NCBI GenBank assembly: GCA_947460275.1
Contig: CANHHZ010000003.1
Location: 1-27,836 of the forward strand
Direction of reading: 5' to 3'
DNA: 27,836 nt
Source of the DNA: Sphingobacteriaceae bacterium
GTDB lineage: Bacteria > Bacteroidota > Bacteroidia > Sphingobacteriales > Sphingobacteriaceae
Part shown: in pieces, positions 16,401 through 23,291 of the stretch
How positions within the stretch are numbered: the stretch's first letter is position 1
Layout of the letters: the number at the start of each line of letters is the position of its first letter
Position numbers and translations under genes: made by a program
The notes under the pieces: generated by a model
Seen by the model: the letters and a program-made list of their open reading frames with translations, nothing else
Databases searched by the model: none
What the model was told of the DNA's origin: nothing

Positions 16401-18290
16401 GAACTGACAGTTCATGTAAGTATTTTGCCAACAAATGATTTTTTATTGCCGGATGTTTGTCTTTCAGACGGTCCTGCTGTATTTGTCAATTCTTCCAAAG
16501 ATGTGGATGGGAGTACCAATAATTTAACCTATTTATGGAGTTTTGGTGATCCTGCAAGCGGAGTACTTAACACTTCTACCGCCAGAAACGGAAGTCATAA
16601 ATATAACGCTCAAGGCAATTACACAGTGTCTTTAACCATAACTAATGCAAATGGTTGTGTGGTTAAGCTAGAAAAAATTTTTACGGTAAATGGTATTTTT
16701 CCAGTGGCAGGGTTTGATATCGTAAATGCGACTGGTTTGTGTAGCAATAAAAATATTTCATTGGTAAATACCTCTACCGTTGACTTTGGTACCGTAACTA
16801 AAATAGAATGGTATTTAGATGGTGTTAAACATAGTGAAGATATTAATCCATCTCCAAATAAAGTTTATGATTTTGTTTATCCGCAGTTTACCAGTCCGAT
16901 GACTAAAAATTTGACTGTTAAAATGGTGGTTTACTCTGGCGGTACTTGTTCAAATACAATTACCAAAAATTTAACCTTGTTGGCAACTCCAGTAGTTAAT
17001 TTTAAAACAACATCGCCTATTTGCTTGGCTGATGGTACTGCTTTTTTTGAAAATTTATCAAAAGATGTGGATGGAACGATAAACAATTTAACTTATTTAT
17101 GGGGTTTTGATGATCCTACTAGCGGAGCACTAAATTCGTCTACAGCTAAAGATGGAACTCACAAATATTCCATGGCGGGTGTTTACAATATTTCGCTAAC
17201 CATTACTAATGCAAATGGCTGTACGGTAAAATTAGTTCAAGCTGTTACTGTAAATGGAGCAATTCCGATAGCTGCTTTTGAAGTTCAAAATGCCAGCAGC
17301 TTGTGTAGCAATAAGGATATTTCTATAAAAAACACCTCTACTGTTGCTTTTGGAGATATTACTAAAATAGAATGGTATTTAGATGGGGTAAAATATAGTG
17401 AAGACAATAATCCTTTGCCTAATTTAGTTTATAATTTCACTTATCCACAGTTTAGTGCCCCGCTGAGTAAAAATGTATTGGTAAAATTGGTAGCTTATTC
17501 CGCTGGGGTTTGTACTAATGAAACTACTCAAAGTCTAACTGTATTGGCCTCTCCAGTAGTTAAGTTTGACGCTTTAACGCCTGTTTGCTTAAATAATGGG
17601 ACGTTTCAAATGCAAGCCTCAGAAACTGGCGGTCTTGCAGGTGTAGGTTTGTATAGTGGTCCAGGAGTCACTTCGAGTGGTGTTTTTAATCCTCAATTGG
17701 CTGGTGTTGGCACACACCAAATTACCTATACCTATACAGCAGTTACCGGATGTGTGGATGTTGTAACCCAAGTTATAGAGGTTTATCCAATACCAACTGT
17801 AGATGCTGGTGAAGATTTGTTCGTATTGGTTGGGGGAGCCAAAAAGTTAAATGCAAGTGCACAAGGATTAAATGTTACTTATAAATGGACTCCAGCCACT
17901 GGGTTGGATAAAGATGATATTTTAAATCCGATGGCCAGTCCAACAGACGATATAACATATACTTTAATGGTCACTTCTAGTCAAGGTTGTACCGTATCAG
18001 ACGATGTGTTTGTAAAGGTTTTGCAAAATATCGAAGCTCCAAATAGTTTTACGCCTAATGGTGATGGTATTAACGATTTGTGGAATGTTAAATATTTAGA
18101 CACTTATCCAAATAGCTCAGTAGAAATTTATAACAGGAGCGGAGAACGTGTATTTTATAGTAATGGCTATGCTATTCCCTTTGATGGAAATTATAAAAAT
18201 CAGTCACTCCCAGTTGGTACTTACTACTACATCATTAACCCCAACAACGGAAGGAAACGTATTACAGGAAGTTTAACTCTTATCAGGTAA
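13461..18290 (+). CDS. Large PKD-repeat surface protein with IgGFc-binding-like region and type B (T9SS) C-terminal domain
   Basis: This 1609-residue exported protein starts with a signal peptide (~1-23, ending ISAQ). Residues ~25-450 resemble the IgGFc-binding-protein-like region of Bacteroidota (SNEGSDFWLTFPTHDP; later VVPFIDRRHILRVLAQEDN). From ~551 to ~1363 it consists of PKD/Ig-like repeats with WDFGDGTTS-type signatures, arranged a-b-c-a-b-c-d-c-d. An Ig-like segment (~1364-1520) follows. It ends with a C-terminal domain (~1527-1609; NSFTPNGDGINDLW ... GTYYYIINPNNG), the CHU_C/type B signal for type IX secretion. It is therefore probably exported to the cell surface as an adhesin or gliding-related filament. 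The PorP/SprF-like gene 2 nt downstream is its likely dedicated partner. The binding target is unknown. Confidence 0.9.
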   Translation: MKKFLYIIILFFFTCLTTQISAQNISNEGSDFWLTFPTHDPSGTSLANMNVFITSKNTSEVTVSCGTYSDKKTIPANTVVSFVVPRANSYINYAEGNAVLTNRAIHAVVTSGKPNVSVYAHVYASARSAASLILPTEALGQKYYSMNYTQDASGTARNFLTLVAVEDNTKLILHKKSGVDVPITLPKKGDVYEYLPTNTEDLTGTFVEVDPTTSICKKFAAFSGSTSIIIACNGSRDPLFQQLYTTNSWGKSYGVVPFIDRRHILRVLAQEDNTKVYIDGILVTTINKGAFYETSPLTNAAIISADKLISVAQYSLTQGCSGVTGGSKNGDPEMVLLNPTEFNIKNVTLFSADRDNISEKYINVFMKTAKTATFKLNGALPTNGTWRVVTADPTYSYIQIAVTQESLTLTADDGFNAIAYGFGSVESYAYSAGTNLASTQFLLLQNKVTNSETSAACIGQAVDFKMTLPYLLTKVIWKFSDGSSDIVDNNPAYTQAVVNGQTLYTYISPINRSYSTAQKIQVSAIASVSATAGSCFTSDIEFVFSFDVDPLPTASFEVNLEGCEDKAITFTDKSTANVAGKVINKWLWDFGDGTTSTQQNPSHMYTTYGNMRVKLSVAAESGCYADVFTKDILINPKVVSSFTVNQTTCVNTKISFVDQSTIASGSIVKWIWDMGDGKTALVKTDSSPFLYEYATPGAYTVKLIAESDKGCVSVPFQLLVNVSVLPVNAFVLPENCLSDGPAIFVNTSKNVDGSTNNLSYQWDFGDPVSGSLNSSTTQNGSHKYNLAGTYPVTLTLTNTNGCVVVVKQDFVVKPLPTADFLVNTEGCEDVSVNFTDKSTSNVADRKLVKWLWDFGDGTTSTQQNPSHVYQIFGNITVKLTVETETGCVSTTLTKNILINPKVVARFNVNQNTCVNTKISFVNQSIIASGSIVKWVWDMGDGKPLLEKTNGAPFLYEYDTPGNYTVKLVSYSDKGCFSNPFELTVHVSILPTNDFLLPDVCLSDGPAVFVNSSKDVDGSTNNLTYLWSFGDPASGVLNTSTARNGSHKYNAQGNYTVSLTITNANGCVVKLEKIFTVNGIFPVAGFDIVNATGLCSNKNISLVNTSTVDFGTVTKIEWYLDGVKHSEDINPSPNKVYDFVYPQFTSPMTKNLTVKMVVYSGGTCSNTITKNLTLLATPVVNFKTTSPICLADGTAFFENLSKDVDGTINNLTYLWGFDDPTSGALNSSTAKDGTHKYSMAGVYNISLTITNANGCTVKLVQAVTVNGAIPIAAFEVQNASSLCSNKDISIKNTSTVAFGDITKIEWYLDGVKYSEDNNPLPNLVYNFTYPQFSAPLSKNVLVKLVAYSAGVCTNETTQSLTVLASPVVKFDALTPVCLNNGTFQMQASETGGLAGVGLYSGPGVTSSGVFNPQLAGVGTHQITYTYTAVTGCVDVVTQVIEVYPIPTVDAGEDLFVLVGGAKKLNASAQGLNVTYKWTPATGLDKDDILNPMASPTDDITYTLMVTSSQGCTVSDDVFVKVLQNIEAPNSFTPNGDGINDLWNVKYLDTYPNSSVEIYNRSGERVFYSNGYAIPFDGNYKNQSLPVGTYYYIINPNNGRKRITGSLTLIR
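15111..16694 (+). repeat. Tandem duplication, period 792 nt (a-b-c PKD triplets) inside the surface-protein gene
   Basis: Two copies, 15111-15902 and 15903-16694, align without indels at several anchor points I checked. For example GGTGATGGAA is at 15231 and 16023, TACGAATACG at 15531 and 16323, and the GTAGATGG/GTGGATGG motif at 15711 and 16503; each offset is exactly 792 nt (264 codons). Each copy holds three PKD-like domains: a (from 15111/15903), b (15360/16152) and c (15633/16425). Confidence 0.9.
16425..17549 (+). repeat. Second tandem duplication, period 564 nt (c-d pair), overlapping the first
   Basis: Domain c2 (16425) plus d1 (16698) recurs as c3 (16986) plus d2 (17262). The anchors GATGTGGATGG at 16500 and 17064, TGTAGCAATA at 16740 and 17304, and AAATAGAATGG at 16801 and 17365 are each 564 nt apart (188 codons). 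One extra codon lies near the start of c3. Domain c2 belongs to both duplications. Confidence 0.88.
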
Positions 18291-18292
18291 TT

Positions 18293-19306
18293 TTGAAAAA
18301 GTGCATCTCTATATTCATTTTAGCCCTACTATCACATGTGGTTTTTGCACAACAAAGGCCGCAATACACCCAATATATTTTCAATAACTACTTGTTAAAC
18401 CCAGCTTTAAGTGGCATAGAAAACTATGTCGATTTTAAAGTCGGTCACAGAAAACAATGGACAGGAATTAACAATGCACCAGTAACTTCTTTTGCTGCTG
18501 CGCATTGGAATTTGGGCAGCGATTATTTGTGGAAAAACCCCTTGTCCTTACCCGAAAAAGGCGATGATCCGAGGGCGGATGATTACACCCAAAACTACAC
18601 AGCTTCGCCATCTCATCATGGTATGGGTGCAATGGTAGTTTTAGATAAGGCAGGACCAATTTCTAGAACTGACTTTGATTTGACTTATGCTTATCATTTG
18701 CAATTGTCTGGAACTTGGAACATGTCGATGGGGGTTTCAGCAGGTTTTACTAACATTAAATTAGATGTAAATGCAATTACGCTCGAAAACCCTAACGATC
18801 CTGCATTGGGTAATTCGGCCATCATCAGTCAATTTAAACCCGATCTAGGCATGGGTGTTTGGTTGTATGGCGCTAATTTTTTTGCTGGCGCTTCTATCCA
18901 GCAAATTTTGCCCCAAAAACTGTCATTTACCACCAATACGCTCTATAATACAGGTAAGGAAGTTCCTCATTTTTTTGTCACTAGCGGTTATAAGTTTTAC
19001 TTGTTCGAAAACATATCTGCTGTACCTTCATTTATGCTTAAATATGCCGCACCAACACCATTATCAACAGATTTAAACTTGAAACTTTCTTTCAGAGATA
19101 GGTTTTGGCTAGGTGGAAGTTATAGGAGTGATGCTACCTACGCTGCGTTGATTGGTGTAAACGTGAGCAAAATAGCCAATTTAACTTACTCTTACGATTT
19201 TCAGAAATCATCTCTAAATAAGTTAAATAGTGCCAGCCATGAAATTGTGTTAGGTTTGCAGCTTAATAATATTTATAGAGTTGCAAATACATTGAGAATG
19301 TGGTAG
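18293..19306 (+). CDS. PorP/SprF-like outer-membrane protein, TTG start
   Basis: This 337-residue protein of the PorP/SprF family contains the family signatures QRPQYTQYIFNNYLLNPALSG and VGHRKQWTGI directly after a signal peptide (~1-19, ending VVFAQ). The rest is a predicted outer-membrane beta-barrel. The frame has no ATG in front of the signal peptide; the only sensible start is TTG at 18293, 2 nt after the stop of the PKD protein, which indicates translational coupling. In Flavobacterium, SprF-type proteins are needed for surface display of type B C-terminal-domain proteins such as SprB, so this is probably the cognate partner of the upstream gene. Its stop is 1 bp from the end of rpoN on the opposite strand, with no terminator hairpin seen. 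Confidence 0.92.
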   Translation: MKKCISIFILALLSHVVFAQQRPQYTQYIFNNYLLNPALSGIENYVDFKVGHRKQWTGINNAPVTSFAAAHWNLGSDYLWKNPLSLPEKGDDPRADDYTQNYTASPSHHGMGAMVVLDKAGPISRTDFDLTYAYHLQLSGTWNMSMGVSAGFTNIKLDVNAITLENPNDPALGNSAIISQFKPDLGMGVWLYGANFFAGASIQQILPQKLSFTTNTLYNTGKEVPHFFVTSGYKFYLFENISAVPSFMLKYAAPTPLSTDLNLKLSFRDRFWLGGSYRSDATYAALIGVNVSKIANLTYSYDFQKSSLNKLNSASHEIVLGLQLNNIYRVANTLRMW

Positions 19307-19307
19307 T

Positions 19308-20777
19308 TTATAGTTCTTTTCTAAGTCTGGCAACTGGAATATTCATCTGCTCGCGATACTTAGCCACCGTTCTTCGGGCTATGTTATAACCTCTTTCTTT
19401 TAAAATTTCAGTAAGTTTTTCATCGGCTAGTGGTCTTTTCTTGTTTTCATTGCCAATGCAATCTTCCAATATCTTTTTTACTTCCTTATTAGAAACTTCT
19501 TCTCCATTTTCTGTTTGTATGGCTTCAGAAAAGAAAGATTTAAGTAAAAATGTACCAAATTCGGTTTGCACATATTTTGAGTTTGCAACCCTAGAAACGG
19601 TAGAAATATCCATTCCAATTTTGTCTGCAATATCCTTTAAAATCATTGGTCGCATCTTGCGTTCGTCGGCAGTTAATAGATATTCGTATTGGTAATGCAT
19701 AATTGCATTCATGGTTTTAAGTAAGGTTTGTTGCCTTTGTTTAATCGCGTCTATAAACCATTTTGCCGAATCAAGTTTTTGTTTCACAAATTGGACCGCT
19801 TCTTTCATTTTTTTGTCTTTTTGAGCAGCTTTGTCGTAATGCTCAAACATTTCTATGTAAGAGCGACTCACTCTAAGTTCGGGTGCATTTTTAGAATTTA
19901 ACGTCAAAATTAACACGCCATCTTCATTGCTTACATGGAAATCTGGGATAATTTGTAGTTGCTTCGTTGTTACCTGATTTGAATCTCCTGGTTTAGGATT
20001 TAAACGAACAATTTCGGCTATAACATCTTTTAATTCTTCGCTACTTAATCCTACAGATTTTTCAAGTTTATCGTAATGCTTTTTGGTAAATTCATCGAGG
20101 TGATGCTCAACAATAGCAATAGCTTTTCTTATAATAGGATTACTGAGTTCTTTTTTGCGGAGTTGTAAGATTAAACATTCTTGCAAATTTCTAGCAGCAA
20201 TACCCGCAGGATCAAAACCTTGAATAACCTCTAGAATTTGTAAAACTTCTTCTTCTTCTACAAGCACGTTTTGCGAAAAGGCCAAATCGTCAATCATAGA
20301 GGTGATAGGTCTGCGCAGATAGCCGTCATCGTCCAAACTTCCAATAATTTGTTTACCAATGATAAAGTCTATATCCGAAAGTGGTATTAAATCTAATTGC
20401 GCTTGTAAGCTTTCAAAAAATGTACTTTCAATAGCTATTGGAGTTTCTTTTTTGTCTTCATCGTCATCACTATTACTAAAAGAGGTACTATAATCGTTTG
20501 TATTGTCGTCTTGTAAATAGTCTTCTACATTAAATTCGTCGCTGGTATCTGTTTTTGACTCTTGGTCAAAATCTTCACCATCATTTAAATCGTCATATTC
20601 GTTTTTTGGCTCATCAGCAACCATCAAACTCATATCTTCTAGCGCTGGGTTCTCTTCTAACTCTTCTTTAATGCGTGTATCTAAAGCAACGGTAGGTACT
20701 TGCAATAATTTTATAAATTGTATTTGCTGTGGAGAGAGTTTCTGTAATAATTTTTGTTGGAGATGTTGTTTTAACAT
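19308..20777 (-). CDS. rpoN: RNA polymerase sigma-54 factor
   Basis: This 489-residue alternative sigma factor recognises -24/-12 promoters and needs an enhancer-binding activator ATPase. The Gln/Leu-rich region I is at the N-terminus (MLKQHLQQKLLQKLSPQQIQ). A strongly acidic region II follows at ~55-115 (DDLNDGEDFDQES). The core-binding domain is in the middle. The C-terminal DNA-binding part has the RpoN box ARRTVAKYRE near the end. The ATG at 20777 is chosen over the frame start at 20825 because region I begins there and because a full-consensus promoter lies at 20802-20833, inside the would-be extension. No activator gene is in the window, so its regulon cannot be told from here. Confidence 0.96.
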   Translation of the reverse strand: MLKQHLQQKLLQKLSPQQIQFIKLLQVPTVALDTRIKEELEENPALEDMSLMVADEPKNEYDDLNDGEDFDQESKTDTSDEFNVEDYLQDDNTNDYSTSFSNSDDDEDKKETPIAIESTFFESLQAQLDLIPLSDIDFIIGKQIIGSLDDDGYLRRPITSMIDDLAFSQNVLVEEEEVLQILEVIQGFDPAGIAARNLQECLILQLRKKELSNPIIRKAIAIVEHHLDEFTKKHYDKLEKSVGLSSEELKDVIAEIVRLNPKPGDSNQVTTKQLQIIPDFHVSNEDGVLILTLNSKNAPELRVSRSYIEMFEHYDKAAQKDKKMKEAVQFVKQKLDSAKWFIDAIKQRQQTLLKTMNAIMHYQYEYLLTADERKMRPMILKDIADKIGMDISTVSRVANSKYVQTEFGTFLLKSFFSEAIQTENGEEVSNKEVKKILEDCIGNENKKRPLADEKLTEILKERGYNIARRTVAKYREQMNIPVARLRKEL

Positions 20778-20801
20778 ACTTTGTAGAAGGATAATTGTGC
20801 T

Positions 20802-20833
20802 CAAAAATAAGCATTTGGTTTGCAAATGGACAA
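20802..20833 (-). promoter_or_regulatory. rpoN promoter
   Basis: On the minus strand, TTG (20833-20831), a 21-nt spacer and TATTTTTG (20809-20802) match the Bacteroidota consensus. Transcription would begin about 18 nt upstream of the ATG at 20777. This supports the shorter rpoN start. Confidence 0.6.
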
Positions 20834-20933
20834 CAAATCAATCTATTCTTTTTAAAAGTTTATAATGAGGTTAATTTTTAGCTTTATTTATTTAGTTTTT
20901 TTAATTTAGATAAATTATTAATGAATTTAAACG

Positions 20934-21338
20934 ATGGGTTTTATAAAAGAATTTAAAGATTTTGCTGTTAAAGGCAATGTAATTGATTTGGCAGTGGGTG
21001 TGATTATAGGTGGCGCTTTCGGAAAAATAGTAAGCTCACTTGTTGAAGATATTATTACACCAGCTTTGTTAGGGCCAGCTTTAAAGGCAGCTGGATTAGC
21101 CGATTTAAGTAAACTTACGCTTACTGGTACAGCTATTAAATATGGAAGTTTTGTGTCTCAGGTACTTTCTTTTCTGATTGTTGCTTTTATTTTATTTTTG
21201 ATGATAAGAATTTTAAATGGCGCCAAGAAAAAACAAGAAAAAGAAACGGTGATAGTTTCGCCTCCAACTCAAGAGCAAATATTGCTTACAGAAATTAGAG
21301 ATTTACTTAAAAAACAGAACAAAAAGCCCCTGTCTTGA
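20934..21338 (+). CDS. mscL: Large-conductance mechanosensitive channel MscL
   Basis: This 134-residue inner-membrane channel opens under membrane tension and lets solutes out on hypo-osmotic shock. The N-terminal helix MGFIKEFKDFAVKGNVIDLAVGV runs into TM1 with the pore-lining small residues (AVGVIIGGAFGKIVSSLVEDI). A short periplasmic loop follows, then TM2 (~74-96, VSQVLSFLIVAFILFLMIRI) and a charged C-terminal helix. The length matches the family. Its stop codon lies inside the terminator hairpin of the convergent ChaN-like gene. No clear promoter element was seen upstream; rpoN is divergent. Confidence 0.97.
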   Translation: MGFIKEFKDFAVKGNVIDLAVGVIIGGAFGKIVSSLVEDIITPALLGPALKAAGLADLSKLTLTGTAIKYGSFVSQVLSFLIVAFILFLMIRILNGAKKKQEKETVIVSPPTQEQILLTEIRDLLKKQNKKPLS

Positions 21339-21341
21339 GGC
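21321..21341 (-). terminator. Intrinsic terminator of the ChaN-like gene, within the end of mscL
   Basis: On the minus strand GCCTC-AAGACA-GGGGC forms a 5-bp stem (one T-G pair) and is followed by TTTTTG. The hairpin overlaps the last codons and stop of mscL on the other strand, so the two gene ends share sequence. Confidence 0.7.
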
Positions 21342-21349
21342 GCATTATG

Positions 21350-22222
21350 TTAAAAAGTACGTTTAATTTTAGGATCAGTAATAATAATGTAATCGCCTAA
21401 AGTGTTGTATTTTTCCCAGACAGGATTATCGAAATCAGTGGCAGAAAAAGAAGATATATTTAAAATTTTCAATTTCGGCGCATATCTTGTCAGTTTGGCC
21501 AGGGTTCCTAATTTTTCATCACTATGGAAACGACCATTTACCTGGAAAATTTTTTTGGTTTTATTTTTTTTGAAGAATTGAGCCATAGACCATGCCATTG
21601 TTGCATCCCAAAAATTTTGTGATTGGAACACTTTCATTCCGCCCATGTTATGCCCACCTAAGGTTTCTATAAATTTTTCGTAATATCTACCGCCTGCTGT
21701 ATCTATAGGTAGGGGAGGAAGGAATAGTTTAGAACTGGATGGCAACTTATCTAATATCGTTAATCCTTCTCTAGTTACTGCATTACTGTAACGTGCTGCG
21801 GCGTTTGCGCCAATAACGGCTATTTTATTTTGCTTCGCAAACTCTACCATTGGTTTATAATCTTTGTAGTTGTTCCAAGCTCGTGCTTCTTTTATAAAAT
21901 TTTTTTCAGAGATAATTCCACTCAGGTATTCGTCTAGGATGGGTTGCACATCGGTGTGAAACATTTCCATTGATAACGCAATTTTATCGGGATAAGCATT
22001 CGCAATTTTTTTAAAAAGAGTTGCTTCTAAGTAATGGCCGATAGAATCATTATGTTCTTCCCCAAAAAATAAAACATCTGCTTGTCTAAAATCATTTACA
22101 ATATGATCAGTAGTAATTAAAGCTTTCTTTTTTACATCATATATTTTATAATGCTGAGAAATTTCTTGACAAATGCCACTAAAGGGCAACAGCATTGCAA
22201 AAGCGACAATCAATTTTTTCAT
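21350..22222 (-). CDS. ChaN-like protein (haem-binding-uptake / Tiki-like family), exported
   Basis: This 290-residue protein has a signal peptide (~1-19, ending SGICQ). The mature part shows the ChaN family hallmarks: FGEEHN (53-58), the following HYLEATLF helix, SMEMFHTD (84-91), and near the C-terminus NGRFHSDEKLG (239-249). Family members bind haem or metal and are related to the Tiki/TraB metalloprotease fold; their activity in Bacteroidota is not established. Cys18 lacks a proper lipobox, so lipid attachment is uncertain. The gene is single and converges on mscL, with its terminator inside the end of mscL. Iron or haem acquisition is a possible role, by family knowledge only. Confidence 0.85.
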   Translation of the reverse strand: MKKLIVAFAMLLPFSGICQEISQHYKIYDVKKKALITTDHIVNDFRQADVLFFGEEHNDSIGHYLEATLFKKIANAYPDKIALSMEMFHTDVQPILDEYLSGIISEKNFIKEARAWNNYKDYKPMVEFAKQNKIAVIGANAAARYSNAVTREGLTILDKLPSSSKLFLPPLPIDTAGGRYYEKFIETLGGHNMGGMKVFQSQNFWDATMAWSMAQFFKKNKTKKIFQVNGRFHSDEKLGTLAKLTRYAPKLKILNISSFSATDFDNPVWEKYNTLGDYIIITDPKIKRTF

Positions 22223-22347
22223 GTTTTTAGCAGTTTATTTTTAATTACCAATTTAGGTTAAAAGTAATAATTTTACCTTATTATTTGTACATTTAGATAG
22301 GTTAATCGTTTTTAATTTATTTTTCTTGAAATAAAAGAAGATCATGC

Positions 22348-22378
22348 TTGCATTTGTAGATTAATCACATTATATTTG
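22348..22378 (+). promoter_or_regulatory. Promoter of the rpmH-rnpA cluster
   Basis: TTG (22348-22350), a 20-nt spacer and TATATTTG (22371-22378) form a full match to the Bacteroidota consensus, with the same spacing as the promoter before the DUF2975-like gene. The rpmH ATG is 42 nt further on. Confidence 0.7.
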
Positions 22379-22419
22379 CACCTCTTATTTAAAAACTCTA
22401 GTTAAGATATTATACAGTT

Positions 22420-22578
22420 ATGAAAAGAACATTCCAACCTTCGCAAAGAAAGAGAAGAAATAAGCATGGCTTCCGCGAAAGAATGGCTACAGCAAACGGT
22501 AGAAGAGTATTAGCATCTCGCCGTGCAAAAGGAAGAAAAAGATTATCAGTTTCTGACGAGCGTCGTCATAAAGCATAA
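22420..22578 (+). CDS. rpmH: 50S ribosomal protein L34
   Basis: A 52-residue, very basic ribosomal protein, one of the smallest components of the large subunit. It begins MKRTFQPSQRKRRNKHGFRE, the highly conserved L34 N-terminus, and continues with RMATANGRRVLASRRAKGRK. The length is slightly above the 44-46 residues common elsewhere because of a short C-terminal tail (LSVSDERRHKA). It is the first gene of the rpmH-rnpA pair, an arrangement conserved across bacteria, and follows a consensus promoter. Confidence 0.98.
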   Translation: MKRTFQPSQRKRRNKHGFRERMATANGRRVLASRRAKGRKRLSVSDERRHKA

Positions 22579-22642
22579 TTTTTGATTGCTGCCTAATTTT
22601 AGGTTTTAGCAGATCATTTATTCTGCACAAATGCAATCAATA

Positions 22643-23047
22643 ATGAACACATTTAAAAAAGAAGAACGATTATGTAGCAAGAAAAATTTAGACTTGCTAT
22701 TTAAAAATGGTTCTTCTTTTTTGTTATATCCTTTCCGCGTTACCCATCTCTTCGTAGCCGAGCTACACCAGTATCCTGTTCAGGTGGTTGTTAATGTAGC
22801 TAAAAAGCGCTTTAAACGTGCTGTAGATAGAAATCTAATTAAAAGAAGAACCAAAGAAGCCTATCGTACACAAAAACAAGAATTGCTTTATTCAGCCTTA
22901 ACAGATTGCGATGAATTGTTGCTACTTTCCGTACAATATATTGGCAACGACATCAGCGATTACGCAGTTTTTGAAAAAAAGATGTCGCTCGTATTTAAAA
23001 AAATAGCTCCATTAATTATCGCCGAAAGGCAAAACAAAAACAATTAG
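22643..23047 (+). CDS. rnpA: Ribonuclease P protein component
   Basis: The protein subunit of RNase P, which together with the catalytic RNA matures the 5' ends of tRNAs. The diagnostic RNR motif is present as KKRFKRAVDRNLIKRRTKEAYR-type sequence in the middle of the protein. The N-terminal FKKEERLCSKKNLDLLFKNG is typical. I prefer the ATG at 22643 (MNTFKKEERL, 134 residues), which matches the usual start of homologues. An in-frame ATG at 22631 would add four residues and cannot be excluded. It follows rpmH by ~65 nt, and yidD starts 9 nt after its stop. Confidence 0.95.
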   Translation: MNTFKKEERLCSKKNLDLLFKNGSSFLLYPFRVTHLFVAELHQYPVQVVVNVAKKRFKRAVDRNLIKRRTKEAYRTQKQELLYSALTDCDELLLLSVQYIGNDISDYAVFEKKMSLVFKKIAPLIIAERQNKNN

Positions 23048-23056
23048 ATAATTTAG

Positions 23057-23287
23057 ATGTCATTGATTAAATCCTTCTTTTCATGGTTGTTTTTGGGTAT
23101 CATAAAGTTGTACCAATTGCTATTGTCGCCATTACTTGGTGCAAGTTGTAGATTTACGCCAACTTGTTCGCAATATGGGGTAGAGGCCATTAAAAAGCAC
23201 GGGCCTTTTAAGGGTGGATGGCTTACTTTAAAAAGAATTGGCAGTTGTCATCCTTGGGGCAAACATGGGCACGATCCAGTTCCATAA
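23057..23287 (+). CDS. yidD: Membrane protein insertion efficiency factor YidD
   Basis: A 76-residue protein that assists YidC-mediated insertion of inner-membrane proteins. An N-terminal amphipathic/hydrophobic helix (FFSWLFLGIIKLYQLLLSPL) is followed by the conserved CRFTPTCSQY motif (31-40), with Cys31, Cys37 and Cys64 all present. The HPWGKHGHDPVP C-terminus is also typical. It lies 9 nt after rnpA, as in the conserved rpmH-rnpA-yidD order. yidC itself does not follow; tsaB does. Confidence 0.96.
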   Translation: MSLIKSFFSWLFLGIIKLYQLLLSPLLGASCRFTPTCSQYGVEAIKKHGPFKGGWLTLKRIGSCHPWGKHGHDPVP

Positions 23288-23291
23288 AAAG

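Noticed and set aside
15111..17549. Repeats considered as a CRISPR array or mobile-element repeats
   Set aside because: The periods are 792 and 564 nt, in frame, and encode PKD-like domains; there are no short direct repeats with unique spacers.
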